Below are positions 60,849 through 64,000 of a DNA stretch of 64,000 nucleotides, piece by piece. The position numbers were made by a program, and so were the translations under genes. Source of the DNA: Streptococcus respiraculi (GTDB lineage: Bacteria; Bacillota; Bacilli; Lactobacillales; Streptococcaceae). Location: contig NZ_CP022680.1 in NCBI RefSeq assembly GCF_003595525.1, positions 1,514,001 through 1,578,000 on the forward strand. Direction: 5' to 3'. Each line of letters starts with the position of its first letter. Position 1 is the first letter of the stretch. The notes under the pieces were generated by a model. The model did not search any database, was not told the origin of the DNA, and was given only the letters and a program-made list of their open reading frames with translations.

Positions 60849-61961
60849 TGTTACCTTACAATAGATGTGAGACCTGAGTACAAAAAAGAAGAAACCTGAT
60901 ATGATAAAAGTAACCACACTTCTCATAAAGGAATCTTCTCATGACTAGTATACCACAAAACCTTCGTTATTTGCCACACACGCTCGACACACGTTACCAC
61001 GCGGTGAAAACGTATCGTGGTGGGGCTTCTGTCGCATTCATCTGCAGGCGGTATAAGGTCTCAAAAGCCTCTCTCATGCGCTGGAATAAGCGATTTGACG
61101 GAACCAAGGACTCTCTCAAAGATAAGTCCCACAGACCACACAAAACTCACCCCAAAGCTCATACTGAGCAAGAAATCAGGTGGATTAAAAACTGCATCCG
61201 CAGAAATCCAAATGCAACCCTCATCGAGATTTTCTACAAGCTAAGAGCCAACAAGGGATACGACAGACACCCTTGCTCTCTCTTTCGGCTCTTGAGAAAA
61301 ATGGGATTCTTCAAGGCGGCTGAAACCAAGAAAGTGGCCTATGTTCCTAAACCCTATGATACACCCACGAAATTAGGAATCAAGTGGCAAATGGACGTGA
61401 AGTACGTCCCTAAGCACTGTTACACTGGCACGATGCCTGAAAAATTTTACCAGTACACTGTCATTGACGAAGCAAGCAGAGAGCGATTTATCTATCCCTT
61501 CAAGGAACAGTCCTCTTACTCCACTGTCCAGTTTGTCAAAATGGCCATCAAACACTTTCGCTACAAGCCACAAATTATTCAGACCGACAATGGATTTGAG
61601 TTTACTCACTTCAAGGAAACCAAGCAGATTCACCCCTTGGATGTGCTTTGTAAAGAGCTGGGCATGGTGCACAAGCTCATTCGACCGCGAACACCTAGAC
61701 ACAACGGCAAAGTGGAACGCAGCCACAGAAACGATAACAGACGCTTTTACCAACACTTGCGATTCTACTCCTACGATGACCTCATCAGGCAGATGAAACG
61801 ATACCTCTACACCTCTAACAGACTCCCCATGCAGAGCCTAGGTTGGAAATCCCCTATTGAAACAAGAAAATATCTCCAAGGAGCTAGCTCCTTGGAGATA
61901 GAATAGCATATCATGGTTTCTAAAAATAAAAGTTTGGTCTCACATCATTGACAAAGGTACA
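60849..61961. mobile_element. Insertion sequence (1113 bp) with 26-bp target duplication
   Basis: Direct repeats at 60823-60848 and 61962-61987 are identical over 26 bp (starting TATATCACCAATGACC). The element begins TGTTACC and ends GGTACA. The ends are imperfect inverted repeats sharing GATGTGAGACC at the same offset and GAAACC..GATATG further in. One intact DDE transposase on the plus strand. Very long duplications of 23-29 bp are the hallmark of the IS1202/ISTde1 group; that placement is an inference from the duplication length. Confidence 0.85.
60941..61906 (+). CDS. DDE transposase of the 1113-bp IS (IS1202/ISTde1-like)
   Basis: 321 residues. N-terminal helix-turn-helix (AVKTYRGGASVAFICRRYKV then SKASLMRWNKRF). 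The rve-type catalytic core has WQMDVKYVP (first Asp), IIQTDNGFEF (second Asp) and HNGKVERSHRND (Glu). No frameshift or stop, so probably functional. The family could be confused with IS3/IS481; the 26-bp target repeat argues for IS1202-type. Confidence 0.88.
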   Translation: MTSIPQNLRYLPHTLDTRYHAVKTYRGGASVAFICRRYKVSKASLMRWNKRFDGTKDSLKDKSHRPHKTHPKAHTEQEIRWIKNCIRRNPNATLIEIFYKLRANKGYDRHPCSLFRLLRKMGFFKAAETKKVAYVPKPYDTPTKLGIKWQMDVKYVPKHCYTGTMPEKFYQYTVIDEASRERFIYPFKEQSSYSTVQFVKMAIKHFRYKPQIIQTDNGFEFTHFKETKQIHPLDVLCKELGMVHKLIRPRTPRHNGKVERSHRNDNRRFYQHLRFYSYDDLIRQMKRYLYTSNRLPMQSLGWKSPIETRKYLQGASSLEIE

Positions 61962-61988
61962 TATATCACCAATGACCATTGTATTTTC

Positions 61989-62160
61989 TATTTCCAACCT
62001 TCAACAGTCCCCCGGACTGACATTAGTTGAAGATTATTTCATAATCCTTATTTCCAACCTTCAACAGTCCCTCGGACTGACATTAGTTGAAGATTATTTC
62101 ATAATCCTTATTTCCAACCTTCAACAGTCCCCCGGACTGTTGAAGCAAGATGAGTTAACG
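61989..62160. repeat. 60-bp tandem repeat array ending in a palindrome
   Basis: TATTTCCAACCTTCAACAG recurs at 61989, 62049 and 62109: two full 60-bp units and a partial third. The third ends in the perfect palindrome CTTCAACAGTCC-CCC-GGACTGTTGAAG (62119-62145). In units one and two the right arm is interrupted by ACATTAG. The following segment up to about 62160 (GAAGCAAGATGAGTTAACGACGTC) matches the inner part of the element at 2561-2723 in reverse. It abuts the IS target duplication. Confidence 0.8.
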
Positions 62161-62795
62161 ACGTCAGACTTTGATTTCTGACGAGTATTAATCGCTTTGA
62201 CTAGGAGCAGTCCATATCCTGCTAGCAGATAAGCGATAAAAATAGTAGCTGCATAGGTCAAGACATAATGCCAGCCATACTTGGGTACATTTAAGAAGAA
62301 ATAGGCAAAAGGACTGTCTTTGGCATCAGGAATCGGTAGCTTGATAACAAGACCATTGATGAGAGCAAAGGCCAAGTAGGCAACAGGTAAAGCAGTCCAC
62401 CAAATAGGGTCAAACCACTTGTACTGACCTTGCTTGTCCACAAATAAGGTATCCAATAGAAAATAAAGAGGTACAATATAGTGGCAGAGAAGATTTTCCA
62501 CCCGCCAAAAATCTGTCGCTAAAGGCGCCAGCATAAAATGGTAAATAACACAGGTAATCATAATCGACATGGTTACAGCTGCTTTCAACCGCAGAAAACT
62601 CTGGCGCTGCAAGTCTTTCTTCTGATACATGGCATAGACCATATAGACTGAAAAAAGCGAGACTAATAGATTCGATTGAACCGTATAGTACATCAACATA
62701 CCGATACTATGCTTAACGATTTCAAGAGTCGTTCCGATGATGGCAAGTACAGCCAACAAACAGCGCGAATAAAACAATTTACTTTGATACTTCAA
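62121..62795 (-). CDS. Membrane protein, Pr6Pr family
   Basis: 224 residues from a TTG start (62793-62795) with AGGAGG 7 nt upstream; a longer ATG ORF (62852) lacks an RBS. About six membrane helices (8-28, 42-60, 70-92, 108-125, 140-160, 188-208) with HYIVPLYFLLDTLF and TYAATIFIAYLLAGYGLLL, the Pr6Pr (DUF1624-like/FAR-17a) pattern. Function unknown. The last 16 codons (SDVVNSSCFNSPGDC) are encoded by a repeat element, so the natural C-terminus was replaced. Confidence 0.75.
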   Translation of the reverse strand: MKYQSKLFYSRCLLAVLAIIGTTLEIVKHSIGMLMYYTVQSNLLVSLFSVYMVYAMYQKKDLQRQSFLRLKAAVTMSIMITCVIYHFMLAPLATDFWRVENLLCHYIVPLYFLLDTLFVDKQGQYKWFDPIWWTALPVAYLAFALINGLVIKLPIPDAKDSPFAYFFLNVPKYGWHYVLTYAATIFIAYLLAGYGLLLVKAINTRQKSKSDVVNSSCFNSPGDC

Positions 62796-62870
62796 TTTAT
62801 TCCTCCTAAAATAAGAAGAGGGAGCGAGACAAGATGCTTGCCTTACTCCCAACTAGTAAAATCTATCGTA

Positions 62871-63206
62871 TTAGATTTTCTTCACAAATTCTGATTTTAA
62901 TTTCATGGCACCAAAACCGTCAATCTTACAATCGATGTTGTGGTCACCTTCAACGATACGGATGTTTTTCACACGCGTACCTTGTTTCAAATCTTTAGGC
63001 GCACCCTTGACCTTCAAATCCTTGATGAGGGTCACTGTATCACCGTCTGCCAAGCGATTTCCGTTGGCGTCGATTGCTACCACACCTTCTTCTTCTGCGA
63101 CTTCTGCTGGATTCCATTCGTAGGCGCATTCTGGACAGATGAGCAATACTCCGTCTTCATAGACATATTCTGACTGACATTTTGGGCAATTTGGTAAAGT
63201 TTCCAT
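62871..63206 (-). CDS. PhnA/YjdM-family zinc-ribbon protein
   Basis: 111 residues starting [19 protein letters not shown] precedes it. The N-terminal zinc ribbon has CPKC and CPEC with 16 residues between; the C-terminal domain starts [20 protein letters not shown]. The name comes from the phn locus of E. coli, but it is not required for phosphonate use; its role in streptococci is unknown. A weak hairpin (GGGAG...CTCCC) at 62819-62851 lies after its stop. Confidence 0.88.
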   Translation of the reverse strand: METLPNCPKCQSEYVYEDGVLLICPECAYEWNPAEVAEEEGVVAIDANGNRLADGDTVTLIKDLKVKGAPKDLKQGTRVKNIRIVEGDHNIDCKIDGFGAMKLKSEFVKKI

Positions 63207-63283
63207 ACTCTCTCCTCTTATTTTTAACCTATCTAGTATACCATGCTGACGCCAATTGAGCAAGCCATACTCTTCTTTTCAAT

Positions 63284-64000
63284 TTACAACAAATTCGTGT
63301 TTCTGAGCTTGTCGAGGGTTTCACGGAAAATAGCTGGGGCTTCTGCCGTAAAGGTCACGACCTCTCCTGTCCGAGGGTGGGTAAAACCGAGGGTCTTGGC
63401 ATGTAAAAACTGACCGTGCCCTTTCAAGGTTTTCCGCGGTCCGTATACCTCGTCACCCGCTACGGGGTGACCGATATAAGCCATGTGAACACGAATCTGA
63501 TGTGTCCGCCCTGTTTCAAGAGTTAATTCAACCAGAGTATAATCTCCGAAGCGCTCCAAGACCTGAAAGCGGGTGAGAGCTTCTTTTCCCTTAGCGGTTA
63601 CCGCCTGCTTCTTACGATCCTTGTCAGAACGACCAATTGGCGCTTCAATCACACCACGGTCATTTGGCAGATTGCCATGGACAATGGCAATGTATTTCCG
63701 TAAGGATTTCTTGGCTTTTAGTTCCTCTGCTAATTTCTGGTGGGCTTCATCGTGTTTGGCAATCATTAACAGCCCTGATGTATCCTTGTCAATCCTGTGA
63801 ACAATCCCAGGCCGCATGACCCCATTGATACCCGACAAATCCTTGACGTGGTACAAAAGCGCATTAACCAAGGTACCTGAAGTATGACCCGCCGACGGAT
63901 GAACGACCATGTCTTGTGGCTTATTGACAACCGCCACGTCCATATCCTCGTAGACAATCTCAAGGGGAATGTCTTCTGCTACATAGTCAACTTCTTCCAC
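63284..64000 (-). CDS. rluD: Ribosomal large-subunit pseudouridine synthase D, 5' end outside window
   Basis: The last 238 codons of an RluA-family enzyme; roughly 60-75 N-terminal residues (the S4 domain) lie beyond the window. Catalytic aspartate in HRIDKDTSGL; also NKPQDMVVHPSAGHTSGT and LETGRTHQIRVHMAYIGHP. It makes pseudouridines in helix 69 of 23S rRNA. In related genomes it is followed by pyrR; here a membrane protein, phnA, a repeat array and an IS lie between. Confidence 0.93.
   Translation of the reverse strand: MEEVDYVAEDIPLEIVYEDMDVAVVNKPQDMVVHPSAGHTSGTLVNALLYHVKDLSGINGVMRPGIVHRIDKDTSGLLMIAKHDEAHQKLAEELKAKKSLRKYIAIVHGNLPNDRGVIEAPIGRSDKDRKKQAVTAKGKEALTRFQVLERFGDYTLVELTLETGRTHQIRVHMAYIGHPVAGDEVYGPRKTLKGHGQFLHAKTLGFTHPRTGEVVTFTAEAPAIFRETLDKLRNTNLL

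Noticed and set aside
61989..62145. Regular 60-bp repeats considered as a small CRISPR array
   Set aside because: The whole unit repeats with no unique spacers, and no cas genes are present.

Overview
The window is a low-GC Firmicutes chromosome segment and clearly Streptococcus. The gene content and local orders are streptococcal: murB-potABCD, lacABDTFEG with lacR, fruR-fruK-fruA, a histidine-triad (Pht) protein next to an AdcAII/Lmb zinc lipoprotein, pyrR-pyrB-carA-carB, and rpsP-khpA-rimM-trmD. The orphan hisC, the Pht/Lmb pair and the abundant short repeats resemble the S. suis group; that species call is an inference. Almost every gene is on the minus strand. The exceptions are a polysaccharide deacetylase (9996), the AraC-type regulator msmR (33641) and one transposase (60941). 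I see no rRNA, tRNA or CRISPR.

Layout. 1-9895: end of a hydrolase lipoprotein, guaC, nth, the spermidine/putrescine transporter potABCD behind murB, and hom-thrB. 9996-11512: deacetylase and an intergenic stretch with a gene remnant. 11513-18917: lactose/tagatose-6-phosphate operon with LacT antitermination and LacR control, but without lacC. 19197-22200: HAD phosphatase, phosphoglycerate-mutase-like phosphatase, an aldo/keto reductase remnant, rplJ-rplL with an L10 leader. 22267-23338: an IS30-type element. 23357-26848: ysxC, clpX, a 56-residue membrane protein, folA, thyA. 27106-34486: msm-type alpha-galactoside locus (msmR divergent from msmE-F-G and aga). 34682-41439: glucokinase, two small membrane proteins and a tightly packed run (DUF1149, degV, dapB, cca, ABC-F ATPase). 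41540-45185: fructose PTS operon. 45315-46385: hisC broken by one in-frame amber codon. 46630-50387: pht-adcAII zinc operon behind AdcR boxes. 50918-53770: trmD, rimM, khpA, rpsP and a methyltransferase. 54238-60544: small membrane protein and the pyrimidine operon carB, carA, pyrB, pyrR with a PyrR attenuator. 60849-61961: an insertion sequence flanked by a perfect 26-bp direct repeat. 62121-64000: membrane protein, PhnA, start of rluD.

How the genes work together. Sugar use dominates. The lac, fru and msm/aga systems each carry their own regulator (LacR/LacT, FruR, MsmR), and CcpA-type cre sequences lie at or near the lacT, fruR and msmE promoters. The msm ABC transporter and the lac operon each lack one expected component (an ATPase and LacC), so both probably depend on enzymes encoded elsewhere. 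The Pht/AdcAII pair is a zinc-scavenging unit.

No wholly new multigene system was found. The unusual items are: an MsmG-type permease with an extra domain of about 150 residues outside the membrane; two IS insertions with long target duplications, one splitting a transcription terminator and one abutting the pyr promoter; several interspersed repeat families, including a 4 x 52-bp array inside a MITE-like element; a probable ATT start codon in fruR; and an endonuclease III lacking two iron-sulfur cysteines.
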